Below, piece by piece: positions 32,713 to 41,954 of a DNA stretch of 54,360 bases (positions are counted from its first letter, which is position 1; each line of letters opens with the position of its first letter). This DNA comes from an uncultured Lachnospiraceae bacterium. Lineage in GTDB: Bacteria > Bacillota > Clostridia > Lachnospirales > Lachnospiraceae. A program made the position numbers and the translations under genes. The stretch lies in NCBI GenBank assembly GCA_910587895.1, contig CAJUOE010000119.1, positions 1-54,360 on the forward strand. The letters run 5' to 3'. The notes beneath the pieces were generated by a model. That model did not search any database and was not told the origin of the DNA. It saw only the letters and a program-made list of their open reading frames with translations.

Positions 32713-35502
32713 CTACTCCGCCCCCGCCATCATCTCATCCTGTACCTTTACCAGCCGTTTATATTCATTATACATATCCAGGTTAAGTTTTTCATTTTCA
32801 TCTTCGAAACACATTTTTATAACATTGCCGTATAATTCACATAATCCTTCTACATCCAAAAATTCCGGCGGTTTCTTGTTTTCTCCCAGATAACGCTGGA
32901 TGCCCAATGCAAGCTTTTCCAAATTGATTCTGGCATTTCCAACGGTTTGGGTTCTCAGATAAGAAGAAGCCTTAATTTCCTCATGGCTCCACCTTTTAGG
33001 AATATCTGTAATCCTTTTCCTGAATTTTTCCATCAAATCCGCCTGTTCCTGTTCTTTCCCTAACTGCTCTTGCAAACCAACATTCTGCGTGCTCAAGGCA
33101 AACAGTGCCGCATAAAGCTGTGAAACATGAATTACTTGATTATCCCCCAGAACAAATCTGTTTAGCTTTTCCGCCTCAATCTCTATGCCATATTGTTTCA
33201 TATATCTTTCTATATTTTCCCAAAACCTTAATACCAGTTTTCCAGTTCTATCTTCTCCACCTGACGTACCGTATCTGTAGTCACGATATTTAAAACAAAA
33301 CTCCCTTAATCCAATCAATAAATCCATATTGGCAACGATTGTCTGTGCATATTGAATACTGTCCTGATTCTTTTCCTGTAGAACATTTATAACTTTCTTA
33401 TATTCCTCTCTTTCTACTCCCAGTTGCTGTAGATTTATTTTGTCATATAGCATATCTAGATCACAAAGCGCAACCAGATAATTTTCAATACTAATCTGAA
33501 TATTATCCCATATCACATTATTATCGGAAATAATTTTCCCATTAAAAGAAAGCGTGTACATGCCATTATTATTATTATAAGCTATGTTAGAGAACAACCC
33601 CAAAACGATCCATGCATTTAAATAACTGTTCCTCTCATCTGTCCTTGCAATATGCGTCGCATAATATCTTCCTCTCGTCAAAGTAAATAGCCTTGCGCCT
33701 TCTATATTGCTGATTCCTCTTAAAATCATATCAAAACTATCAACTGTTTTTACGGAAAATCGCGAGCGATCGGTATTTGTTTCTAAGTCCGCTGGAATCA
33801 AACCGAAAAATGCAGGACCCCATATATATCCATTCAAAAATCCCGTCAATTCATGATATTGATGGTTTCTCAGCAACTTGTGAATCCTTATCGTAAATAA
33901 TGCACGGAGCCTGTAAATATAAGCCTCTTTTCCTATACTTACCTCATTCTTGTTAATCATCTCAAAATATCCCATTACCTGAAAAAATGTATCCGGTCTT
34001 TCTATCTGATAACCGGGATACGGAGATATATACGCAGGATATAATTCCCTATATATCTTATTCATTGTTCTCTGAACCACCATATGCAAATGAAAGTCAT
34101 CCATGCTGCCAATTTCCTGCAATGTCATTCCAGCATATGACTTTAAGCTATCTCCTGCCCATTCCCCCACAAAATAATTTTCCAGCTTTTCGATATTTTC
34201 CAAATATATGTTATCCCTCTTCTCACCTGCAGCATCATTGGGTTTCTTCATCTCAGAAAGCATCAAAATCCAGCTAATCATATCGCGCAGATTATTTGGC
34301 AATAAATAACTGCTCCCGTCTTCCTCCGGCCAAAAACGCATACCAGTCCTCTCATAAATCAAATCCAGCATAGAAAATGCAAAGCTCCGATTCCGACAAC
34401 CTGCCCTGTTTGAATCCTCCCTGTTTAACTCTGCCTTTTCGCCTGAATTTTCCTTTTCTTCAGCTCCCCTAATATTCCAGGAATCCATGATATAATCGTT
34501 ACTATCCTTTTCCTTATAAATAATCCGCACATCCTCAAATCTTTGCACTTTTGGAAGATAAATGCGTCTTTGTCTCGGAATCAATTTTGATACATAGCGT
34601 TCTGCCATTATCTGGACTTCTTTGTTTAGCATGGCATATATCTCTGCATCCCTGTTCTTATATAACATCTTAAATTCTTCCAGTTTCTTTTCCCGGACAC
34701 ATAATTCTAACTGATCTATTTTAACACTGATTACGATGCATACATTGGGAATGATTAAGTATTTTCGGATCTGTTCTGCCATCTTATACGCATTGGCACT
34801 GCATAAATCCAAATCGTCAATCGCAATTATCAACTGCTGTTTCCCTTGAGATTTATTCATAAATTGCAGATAATCCTTTATTAAATCTACCAATTCCTCT
34901 TTCAGTTTCGTACTCTCCCCCAGTTTCGTAAGTTTGCTGATATTTCCTTCATAATCAAACTCATCGTCTAACATCTGCTTTTGGTTATTGATTAAGGACA
35001 CATAGCGGTATACCCTTTGAAAACGGTCAAGCAGCTTCTCCCTTGTCTGCTCATCCGCACATTGGTTATCACGATTATAGCAATCATAGAAATTCCTGAA
35101 AATCTTAGCCAGCACGATATCTAATATATTATGGATGTCATCAAACAGCGATGGATCTATCAAAATCGGTTCTGCAAAGTATGTACCACTGATATTTTTA
35201 CAATTTGAAAAAATTTCATTGTTCCGATTCTTGTATACAGCATTTACAAAACTCATCATAACACTGCTTTTTCCCTCTCCACGTTCTCCGCAGAATGCAA
35301 TGATATTATTCTCAAAATCCTGCGATTCCCAGGAGTTCTCTTTCTCATTCTCTTTATCTTTACCTTTTACTGAAGATCCAACAATTTTATCCAACGTTTC
35401 TGCCGCACGTTTATATTGTTCAATAAAAAGATCTTTCTTAGTAATTTCTCCCCTCACAGCAATCTTAAATTCTTCCCCTTTTACAATCGTAATTTCTGCC
35501 AT
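32713..35502 (-). CDS. rdrA: RdrA-like P-loop ATPase of a RADAR defence system
   Basis: A 929-aa KAP/STAND-like AAA+ protein. Walker A is CGERGEGKSS (71-80), Walker B LIIAIDDLDLC (224-234), followed by IRKYLIIPNVCIVISVKIDQ like a sensor-1 strand. The C-terminal ~600 residues are helical without known motifs. Size, strand and the 6-bp spacing to a giant ADA-like gene match rdrA-rdrB. RdrA forms ring oligomers that activate or recruit RdrB. ATG 35502 follows AAAAGGAGAAAAGC. AT-rich, with AT-ending codons, unlike the neighbouring ribose genes, suggesting horizontal acquisition. No obvious third RADAR gene (SLATT or small membrane protein) is next to it. Confidence 0.83.
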   Translation of the reverse strand: MAEITIVKGEEFKIAVRGEITKKDLFIEQYKRAAETLDKIVGSSVKGKDKENEKENSWESQDFENNIIAFCGERGEGKSSVMMSFVNAVYKNRNNEIFSNCKNISGTYFAEPILIDPSLFDDIHNILDIVLAKIFRNFYDCYNRDNQCADEQTREKLLDRFQRVYRYVSLINNQKQMLDDEFDYEGNISKLTKLGESTKLKEELVDLIKDYLQFMNKSQGKQQLIIAIDDLDLCSANAYKMAEQIRKYLIIPNVCIVISVKIDQLELCVREKKLEEFKMLYKNRDAEIYAMLNKEVQIMAERYVSKLIPRQRRIYLPKVQRFEDVRIIYKEKDSNDYIMDSWNIRGAEEKENSGEKAELNREDSNRAGCRNRSFAFSMLDLIYERTGMRFWPEEDGSSYLLPNNLRDMISWILMLSEMKKPNDAAGEKRDNIYLENIEKLENYFVGEWAGDSLKSYAGMTLQEIGSMDDFHLHMVVQRTMNKIYRELYPAYISPYPGYQIERPDTFFQVMGYFEMINKNEVSIGKEAYIYRLRALFTIRIHKLLRNHQYHELTGFLNGYIWGPAFFGLIPADLETNTDRSRFSVKTVDSFDMILRGISNIEGARLFTLTRGRYYATHIARTDERNSYLNAWIVLGLFSNIAYNNNNGMYTLSFNGKIISDNNVIWDNIQISIENYLVALCDLDMLYDKINLQQLGVEREEYKKVINVLQEKNQDSIQYAQTIVANMDLLIGLREFCFKYRDYRYGTSGGEDRTGKLVLRFWENIERYMKQYGIEIEAEKLNRFVLGDNQVIHVSQLYAALFALSTQNVGLQEQLGKEQEQADLMEKFRKRITDIPKRWSHEEIKASSYLRTQTVGNARINLEKLALGIQRYLGENKKPPEFLDVEGLCELYGNVIKMCFEDENEKLNLDMYNEYKRLVKVQDEMMAGAE

Positions 35503-35619
35503 AATGCTTTTCTCCTTTTTAATTATTTGCCTCTTTAAAATGTTATCCTTGGTTCTTCATCCTCAACGTTCCTCCGCCAACATGACGCAGCATTACAACT
35601 ATCCTTTCCTCCTCACCGC

Positions 35620-36039
35620 TTACGCCCTCTGCCGGATTTCAACCAGACGCATGACGTCACGATATGTCGCGCCTGATTCTTCCAAATCAATCATCAGCCA
35701 TTTTTGCCCGTTTCCTTCTTTTGTCTGACCGTAAATCTGCTGCAATTCGACGGAACATTCCGTTATCACAGCGTCTACAGAATCCTTTTCTTTTCTGCCG
35801 ACCACAACCAAAACTGTAAAATAACCCTCTCTGGGATAGACAACACACAGGGATTTTCCAGACTTTTTAAATTTTATATTCCATCCTTTTTCCCAACTGC
35901 AGGAACTGAATTCTATTTTTTCTTTTAAATGATACGTTTCCTTTATCTCGGAACAAAATTGATGAAATATGGGATTGCCCACATATTCTTCTATCTCACC
36001 CAATGCCGGGCAATAGCTGCGATCCTGTAAATTAATCAT
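35620..36039 (-). CDS. DUF3788-family protein
   Basis: 139 aa; PALGEIEEYVGNP at the N-terminus, SSCSWEKGWNIKFKKSGKSLCVVYPREGYFTVLVVVG in the middle (quoted in parts: SCSWEKGWNIKFKKSG, LCVVYPREGYF) and a tail WLMIDLEESG are typical of DUF3788, a small soluble domain common in Lachnospiraceae. Function unknown. It precedes rdrA by 117 bp on the same strand, with its own TTGACA promoter, so it may be the first gene of the rdrAB transcript. Whether it belongs to the defence system or is a bystander cannot be told here. Confidence 0.75.
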   Translation of the reverse strand: MINLQDRSYCPALGEIEEYVGNPIFHQFCSEIKETYHLKEKIEFSSCSWEKGWNIKFKKSGKSLCVVYPREGYFTVLVVVGRKEKDSVDAVITECSVELQQIYGQTKEGNGQKWLMIDLEESGATYRDVMRLVEIRQRA

Positions 36040-36066
36040 GCTAATCCTCCTGATTCATTTATAAAA

Positions 36067-36095
36067 ATTGTAAGATGCACGGAAACATCTGTCAA
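36067..36095 (-). promoter_or_regulatory. promoter of DUF3788 (and possibly rdrAB)
   Basis: Minus strand TTGACA (36095-36090), 17 bp, TACAAT (36072-36067), followed by AGGAGG and the DUF3788 start. Confidence 0.8.
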
Positions 36096-36106
36096 CCATA
36101 TTTTTA

Positions 36107-36135
36107 CTGACAAGTCCGGTTGATTATGCTACAAT
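36107..36135 (+). promoter_or_regulatory. promoter of the DUF6891 gene
   Basis: CTGACA (36107-36112), 17 bp, TACAAT (36130-36135), diverging from the DUF3788 promoter with only 11 bp between the two -35 boxes. Confidence 0.65.
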
Positions 36136-36176
36136 ATCCTTACGACAAACCAAATAGCTACGCATGGAGGAATTTT

Positions 36177-36785
36177 ATGAATTGGAAACATAAAATAGAT
36201 GAATGCCTTGCTGATGAACTGGAGGAAATGATAATTGAAAATATCAAGGCAGGTTTTTTATCCGACGATGAAATCACAGAAGAATGCCTGGAATACATCG
36301 AAGAAGATTACCCTGATGACAGCGAGGCTATATCCGAAGATGAATTTCCTGAAATTATTAAATCATTCCGTGACAAATATCAAAATAACGGGAATCAGGA
36401 AAATTACCTTAAATTAGATGCCGTTTTTCATAATCTGGGGCAACGGGACATTGTTGCTTTGCACTATGCCGGATATACACAGTCGGACGGTTTCGACGAT
36501 TGTAATGAAATCGCTTCCATAAAACATAACCACGGAGATACCATAATTGGCTGCTGTTTTTATACCGCGCAGGATTTAGGACATATCTTACATGACGAAA
36601 ACGCATCGCTTTATCTGTCTTTTGGCAATTATTTTGAAACGCCAACCGCAGAAGACATTGGCCAAATCATAGTCGAAGAACTACAGGCAGCCGGATTTTC
36701 TGTGCAGTGGAACCATACCGTCAATACGAAAATTGCCATTCAAAATTTTAAATGGGATAAGTATTACGATAACGAATCCTGTTAA
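36177..36785 (+). CDS. DUF6891-like cytosolic protein
   Basis: 202 aa from ATG 36177 (MNWKHKIDECLADELEEM), six bases after TGGAGG. Acidic N-terminal helical half (EECLEYIEEDYPDD); the C-terminal half has CCFYTAQDLGHIL, YLSFGNY and IVEELQAAGFSVQWN, matching DUF6891. Function unknown; no catalytic motif. Convergent with the ribose operon and divergent from DUF3788. Confidence 0.6.
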   Translation: MNWKHKIDECLADELEEMIIENIKAGFLSDDEITEECLEYIEEDYPDDSEAISEDEFPEIIKSFRDKYQNNGNQENYLKLDAVFHNLGQRDIVALHYAGYTQSDGFDDCNEIASIKHNHGDTIIGCCFYTAQDLGHILHDENASLYLSFGNYFETPTAEDIGQIIVEELQAAGFSVQWNHTVNTKIAIQNFKWDKYYDNESC

Positions 36786-36800
36786 TTTTTTTCCATTCCG

Positions 36801-36847
36801 AAAAAAGGGGCGCCGCACAGTCATTTTCCAGACTGCCTGCGACGCCC
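36801..36847 (-). terminator. terminator of the ribose operon
   Basis: GC-rich hairpin GGGCGTCGCAGGCAGTC / GACTGTGCGGCGCCC with loop TGGAAAAT, followed by CTTTTTT on the minus strand, about 35 bp after the rbsB stop. Confidence 0.85.
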
Positions 36848-36880
36848 GCTGTAATTACTTCATTGCATAACTTTCCACTA

Positions 36881-37798
36881 TTACTTTGTAATCAGCTCCA
36901 CTTCCACCGGCAGGGACTTCTCCACCTCTTCGCCGGCAATCAGGCGGATGGCTGTCAGGATTGCTGTTTCACCCATCAATTCCGGTTTCTGCGCAACTGT
37001 AGCCAGCATCCTTCCAGACTGTACCTCATTTACCGCATCATCCGTAGCGTCAAATCCTACGACCTTAATATCCTTTCCGGTTGCAGCAATCGCCTGCAGC
37101 GCACCCAACGCCATCTCGTCATTATGGGCAAACACGCCCTGGATAGATCCGTCGGACTGGAGCACGTTCTCCATAACCGCCATGCCCTCCGCACGGTCGA
37201 AATTCGCGCTCTGGCTGGCTACCACATTAAGCGTCTCGTCTGCCGCCTCATGGAAACCGGCTCCGCGGTCAATCGTTGCGGATGCGCCGGGAACTCCCTG
37301 AAGTTCCGCTACCTTTGCGCCCTCGCCAATCTGCTCCATCAGATATTCCGTCGCCATTCTTGCACCAGCCACATTATCCGATGCAATCTGGCAGTGTACG
37401 TCAACGCCGTTTACCACACGGTCAACGGAAATCACCTTGATGCCCTGAGAAATTGCATTCTGCACCGCAGGAGCCACCGCGTCGGAATCCACCGGATTTA
37501 CAATCAGTACGCTGACATTTTTGGAAATTAAGTCCTCAATGTCATTCTGCTGTTTTGCACTGTCATCCCCGGCGTCTGCAATCGCCAGGCTTACGCCTTT
37601 TTCATCAGCCGCTGCCTTTGCGCCTTCTGCAAGAGACACGAAAAACGGATTGTTCAGCGTGGATACCGAAAGCCCAATCGATCCGTTTCCAGCGCTTTCC
37701 ATAGCCTCCCCCTCGCCGTCAATTGTAATCGCGTTGCATCCTGCCAGGCCGAACGCCATACATAATATCAAAAACATACCTGTTATTTTTTTCATCAT
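36881..37798 (-). CDS. rbsB: ribose ABC transporter substrate-binding lipoprotein
   Basis: 305 aa from ATG 37798 (MMKKITGMFLILCMAFGLAGCNA): a lipoprotein signal with lipobox LAGC, so membrane-anchored outside. Periplasmic-binding protein family 1 (sugar-binding type 4) with SVSTLNNPFFVSLAEGA, DAGDDSAKQQNDIEDLI, and VNPVDSDAV (ribose-contact regions), GVFAHNDEMALGA and VGFDATDDA. Last gene of rbsKDACB and followed by a terminator. The upstream in-frame start lies within rbsC and is rejected. Confidence 0.93.
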   Translation of the reverse strand: MMKKITGMFLILCMAFGLAGCNAITIDGEGEAMESAGNGSIGLSVSTLNNPFFVSLAEGAKAAADEKGVSLAIADAGDDSAKQQNDIEDLISKNVSVLIVNPVDSDAVAPAVQNAISQGIKVISVDRVVNGVDVHCQIASDNVAGARMATEYLMEQIGEGAKVAELQGVPGASATIDRGAGFHEAADETLNVVASQSANFDRAEGMAVMENVLQSDGSIQGVFAHNDEMALGALQAIAATGKDIKVVGFDATDDAVNEVQSGRMLATVAQKPELMGETAILTAIRLIAGEEVEKSLPVEVELITK

Positions 37799-37838
37799 CT
37801 TCTTTCTCCTTTCTGTTTGCCCCGAGTTGCCATGTATA

Positions 37839-38780
37839 TTATCTCTTCCGGTCTGATAATACGGCAATCAGGATCACAAGGCCTTTGATCACGTCCTGGT
37901 AATAGGAAGACACGCCCAGGATGTTAAGTCCATTGTTCAATACCGCAATAATCAATACGCCGATTAACGTTCCATATATTTTTCCCCGGCCGCCGCTCAT
38001 GCTTGTTCCGCCAAGGGCTACGGCTGCAATGGCGTCAAGCTCGTAGCCGGATCCAAGCGTGGGCTGTGCAGAACCAAGCCTGGACAGGAGGATAAGGCCA
38101 GCCAACGCGGACATAAATCCGGAAATCGCATATACGATGATCTTCGTCCTGTTAATATTGATACCTGCAAGTTTCGCGCACTTTGCATTGCTTCCGGTTG
38201 CATAGACTGCCCGTCCAAAGGTAGTCTTATTCAACAGAAAATAGAATCCGATAAAAATCACCACCAGCAGAATCACCGGAATCGGAATCCGGAAAAGATT
38301 TCCCCTTCCCACCAGCTTGAGCACAAAGCTGTCTCCAAGGTTGGAAATCGGCTTTCCGCCGGTAAATATCATGGTCGCGCCGCGGTATACGGTCATGGTA
38401 ATCAAAGTTGCAATAAAAGCCTGTAACCTTCCTTTGGTCACCAATAGCCCGCTGACAGCCCCCAGCGCGGTTCCAATCAAAAGCGCCAAAAGCATTGCCG
38501 CACCGGCAGGGACGCCGGCTGAAATCATTCCTGCGCAGAGCACCGTACTAAGCGCCAGGACGGAACCCACGGACAAGTCGATGGCGTCCGTAAGGATTAC
38601 GCAGGTCATGCCAAATGCAATCAGTCCATTGATGGACGACTGACGCAGCAGGGATAAAAAGTTGCTTCCTGTCCTGAACTCAGGACTTATGATACTGATT
38701 CCAATCACCAACAGCAGCAGCGCGATAAGGGCGCCCAAATCCTGTATATGGTCTGTAATTTTTTTCTTGTTTGCTTCCAT
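37839..38780 (-). CDS. rbsC: ribose ABC transporter permease
   Basis: 313 aa, 8-10 hydrophobic segments, starting MEANKKKITDHIQDLGALIALLLL. Contains FGMTCVILTDAIDLSVGSVLAL and the permease loop AVALGGTSMSGGRGKIYGT of BPD_transp_2 permeases (EAA-like coupling region). Its start overlaps the rbsA stop (TAATG). Confidence 0.95.
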   Translation of the reverse strand: MEANKKKITDHIQDLGALIALLLLVIGISIISPEFRTGSNFLSLLRQSSINGLIAFGMTCVILTDAIDLSVGSVLALSTVLCAGMISAGVPAGAAMLLALLIGTALGAVSGLLVTKGRLQAFIATLITMTVYRGATMIFTGGKPISNLGDSFVLKLVGRGNLFRIPIPVILLVVIFIGFYFLLNKTTFGRAVYATGSNAKCAKLAGININRTKIIVYAISGFMSALAGLILLSRLGSAQPTLGSGYELDAIAAVALGGTSMSGGRGKIYGTLIGVLIIAVLNNGLNILGVSSYYQDVIKGLVILIAVLSDRKR

Positions 38781-40264
38781 TAAATCATACCTCCTGTCGC
38801 TAATGTCATGATATTTTCCTGATTGGCTTCCTCTTTGTAAATAATTCCCCGGACAACGCCCTCACGCACAACCATCACCCGGTCGCTCATGCCGAGCACC
38901 TCAGGCAATTCAGAGGATACCATGATAATGGCTACCCCTTTCGCTGCCAGGTCATTGATAATATTATAAATTTCCTTTTTTGCGCCGATATCCACGCCCC
39001 TGGTCGGCTCATCCAGTATGAGGATTTTAGGCTCCGTGTATACCCATTTCGCAAATACCACCTTCTGCTGATTGCCGCCGCTTAAGTTACTACACTCATG
39101 AGAGGGGCCGAAACAGCGGATATGCAGTTCCTCAATGCCCTTTTTGACCAGGTTCCTCTCTTTCTTACGATCCAGAACATAATTTCTGGAAATGATCGGC
39201 AGGTTGGCAAGCGCAATATTTTTCTCAATACTCTCTTCCAGCATCAGCCCTTCCACTTTCCGGTCTTCCGTAATGAAACCGATGCCGTTTTTCATTGCCT
39301 GGATGGGAGACTTGATCTGCACCTCTTTGCCGTTAATCTCAATTTTACCGGATTCATACGGCAGGTTGCCGAAAACAGCCTGCATGATCTCCGTTCTTCC
39401 CGCGCCCATCAGTCCTGATACGCCCAGGACTTCTCCGGCTTTCACTTCAAACGCCACATTCTGAAATACGCCCTTTTTGGTCAGGCCGCTCACTTTGAGC
39501 ACCGTATCCCCAACCTTACAGTTCCGCTGCGGATAGCGTTCTCCGATTTCACGCCCAATCATCAGCTTGACGATTTCATTCATATTCGTCTCCGGAATGT
39601 TTCTGGTTCCCACATATGTACCGTCACGCAGTACACTGATTCTGTCGCACAGTTCAAAAATTTCTTCCATACGATGGGAAATATAGACAATGGAAACTCC
39701 GGATTTACGCAGCGACTGGATGACCTCAAAGAGCACTACCGTCTCGCTCTGCGTCAATGCAGCCGTAGGTTCGTCCATAATGATGACTTTCGCATCTACC
39801 ATCAGCGCCTTGCAGATTTCGACCATCTGCTGCTGCCCCACCGACAGGTTCGACATGACCTCTCCCGGGTTGATATGGACGCCCAGCCTCTCCAGCGCTT
39901 CCCCGGCTTTTTTGCGCATGGCTTTCTGGTCGCAGAATCCAAAGCGGCTCTTAATCTCCTTGCCCATAAACAGGTTCTCTTCCACCGTCAGGTCAAACAA
40001 TACATTCAGCTCCTGGTGGATAAACACAATCCCTGCCTTTTCCGCTTCCTGAGGATTTTTGTAATTCACTTCCTGTCCGTCTACAATAACCGTGCCCCCG
40101 TCTTTGGTGTAGACACCCGTCAAAATCTTCATCAGGGTACTTTTTCCAGCTCCGTTCTCGCCCATGAGCGCATGGACTTCCCCATGTCCGAGAACAAAAC
40201 CGGCATCCTTCAACACCTGATTCGTTCCGAAGGATTTGTCGATTCCCTTCATCTCAATCTGCAT
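38780..40264 (-). CDS. rbsA: ribose ABC transporter ATP-binding protein
   Basis: 494 aa from ATG 40264 (MQIEMKGIDKSFGTNQVL), behind AGGAGG; the longer frame overlaps rbsD and is rejected. Two nucleotide-binding domains in tandem: Walker A GENGAGKSTLMK (first) and the degenerate GLMGAGRTEIMQ (second), signatures LSVGQQQM and LSGGNQQK, Walker B VIIMDEPTAAL and ILILDEPTRG. Standard RbsA layout. Confidence 0.95.
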   Translation of the reverse strand: MQIEMKGIDKSFGTNQVLKDAGFVLGHGEVHALMGENGAGKSTLMKILTGVYTKDGGTVIVDGQEVNYKNPQEAEKAGIVFIHQELNVLFDLTVEENLFMGKEIKSRFGFCDQKAMRKKAGEALERLGVHINPGEVMSNLSVGQQQMVEICKALMVDAKVIIMDEPTAALTQSETVVLFEVIQSLRKSGVSIVYISHRMEEIFELCDRISVLRDGTYVGTRNIPETNMNEIVKLMIGREIGERYPQRNCKVGDTVLKVSGLTKKGVFQNVAFEVKAGEVLGVSGLMGAGRTEIMQAVFGNLPYESGKIEINGKEVQIKSPIQAMKNGIGFITEDRKVEGLMLEESIEKNIALANLPIISRNYVLDRKKERNLVKKGIEELHIRCFGPSHECSNLSGGNQQKVVFAKWVYTEPKILILDEPTRGVDIGAKKEIYNIINDLAAKGVAIIMVSSELPEVLGMSDRVMVVREGVVRGIIYKEEANQENIMTLATGGMI

Positions 40265-40316
40265 CTTGCTTCCTCCTTTTACTATTTGATAATTTTCCGG
40301 AATCTCCGAAAAGCGT

Positions 40317-40724
40317 TCAGAACAGGCACGCGGATTGCAGGATAATGTTTGCATATGGCGTCGTCTCCCCCGTCCGGATTACCGCCTTACAAGTTTTCGT
40401 CCGTGCTTTCAGTTCTTCATGGGACACATATTCAACTGCACATTCCGTATCCATTTCGTGGAAAAGCGCCAGAATTTCTTCCAGTACCTGCGAATTGTTT
40501 TCCCGAATTTCCTCTGCAAGCACAATCTTTTCTATCTTCATCTCTTTTGCAATTTCCCTCAACACATCCATAAAAGACGGAACCCCCAGTTTAAGCGAAA
40601 GGTCAATGCGCTCCGTCTGCTCCGGGATGGGAAGGCCGCAATCTCCTACTGCCAGCGTGTCCGTATGTCCCATATAGGACAACACTCTTGAAATATCCGC
40701 ATTTAAAATACCGTTCCTTTTCAT
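40317..40724 (-). CDS. rbsD: D-ribose pyranase
   Basis: 135 aa: MKRNGILNADISRVLSYMGHTDTLAVGDCGLPIP is canonical RbsD (short parts: MKRNGILNADIS, MGHTDTLAVGDCGLPIP), with the catalytic His in GHTD and the C-terminal GETTPYANIIL. It interconverts beta-pyranose and beta-furanose ribose for the kinase. Start 4 bp after the rbsK stop, behind GGAGGGG. Confidence 0.96.
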   Translation of the reverse strand: MKRNGILNADISRVLSYMGHTDTLAVGDCGLPIPEQTERIDLSLKLGVPSFMDVLREIAKEMKIEKIVLAEEIRENNSQVLEEILALFHEMDTECAVEYVSHEELKARTKTCKAVIRTGETTPYANIILQSACLF

Positions 40725-40728
40725 GATT

Positions 40729-41619
40729 CTACCCCTCCATTGCTTTTTTCACTTCAGCGCGGGATGGCATTCCACCCTGTGCTCCAAATTTTTCTGTGGA
40801 CAGTCCAGCCGCTGTGTTGGCAAATGCCAGAGCTTTTGCAATATCCATTCCTTCCATAACCGCTACCGTAAACGCCCCGTTTAACGTATCCCCGGCTCCG
40901 GTGGTATCTACAACATTTGCCTTTCTCGCAGGCACCAGTATCACCTCTCCACTCCTGAGGCATGTGCTGACGCCCCGTGAGCCCTGTGTGATTACCAGTT
41001 TTTCCGGATATTTTCTCATCATCTCTTCAAAAGAAATGTCCTCACCAAACAGGATGACAGCTTCGTGTTCATTCGGCGTAAGATACGTCACCTTCTCCAG
41101 AATCTCCTGCTTTACCGGTCTTGCCGGTCCCGGATTTAAGACAACTTCCACATCATTTTCGGCACACAGCTCAATCACATACTCTACGGTTTCCTGTGGT
41201 ATTTCATGTTGCAGCAGGACAATCTCACATTCCAGAAGGGATTTTTTCACCTCATTCACATAGTCGATGTCAACACAGTCGTTGGTTCCCGCAACAACGA
41301 CGATTGTATTGTCATTGTCCCCAACTGTAATCATTGCCAGTCCGGTCGGCGTCCCTTCCACTGTACGGATGCATTTTGTCTCAACGCCCATCTCCCGCAG
41401 GTTTTTTACAAGGCTCGCTCCAGCCTCATCGTTCCCCACGCATCCAAACATCTCGACTTTCGCTCCAAGCTTTGCCATGGCGACGGCCTGATTCGCACCT
41501 TTTCCTCCCGGAATGTACAAAAGCTCTCCACCCTTCACCGTTTCACCTTTGAGCGGAATCCGTTCTGCCTTTACCGTCATATCCATATTGATACTTCCGA
41601 CTACCCCGATTTTTCCCAT
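40729..41619 (-). CDS. rbsK: ribokinase
   Basis: A 296-aa PfkB-family sugar kinase: GSINMDMTV, the N-terminal PfkB signature GGKGANQAVAMAKLGA, and the C-terminal signature DTTGAGDTLNGAF with the catalytic Asp. It phosphorylates ribose to ribose-5-phosphate. First gene of the operon; AAAGGAG site and a good promoter upstream. Confidence 0.95.
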   Translation of the reverse strand: MGKIGVVGSINMDMTVKAERIPLKGETVKGGELLYIPGGKGANQAVAMAKLGAKVEMFGCVGNDEAGASLVKNLREMGVETKCIRTVEGTPTGLAMITVGDNDNTIVVVAGTNDCVDIDYVNEVKKSLLECEIVLLQHEIPQETVEYVIELCAENDVEVVLNPGPARPVKQEILEKVTYLTPNEHEAVILFGEDISFEEMMRKYPEKLVITQGSRGVSTCLRSGEVILVPARKANVVDTTGAGDTLNGAFTVAVMEGMDIAKALAFANTAAGLSTEKFGAQGGMPSRAEVKKAMEG

Positions 41620-41655
41620 AGCTTTTCATCTCCTTTACGATTCTTTGTACTTTGT

Positions 41656-41683
41656 ATTATAAACATTTATATAAACTTTTCAA
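41656..41683 (-). promoter_or_regulatory. rbs operon promoter
   Basis: Minus strand TTGAAA (41683-41678), 16 bp, TATAAT (41661-41656), 37 bp before rbsK. The 335-bp gap to rbsR is otherwise very AT-rich. A perfect 14-bp palindrome ACAAAATATTTTGT (41693-41706) lies 9 bp upstream of the -35 and could be an operator. Confidence 0.65.
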
Positions 41684-41954
41684 TATATTTTTACAAAATA
41701 TTTTGTTTTTCCCTTCATTTCGTATATTATATATAGTTTTATACCTCTATTTTTGTTTATTATCACAATAGTTTTTTACATTTTTTGCAATTTATCCGTC
41801 TTTTTAGTAAAAATATCTATATAAATATTTTTATAAAATTTTATTTAAATTATTTTATTTCCAAAAATCCACAGGGAATTTCAGGCAAAAAAATAGAACC
41901 TCTGTATTCTTTTTCATACATTAGTCCTATATCGCGCTGCAATTTACGCCCCTG

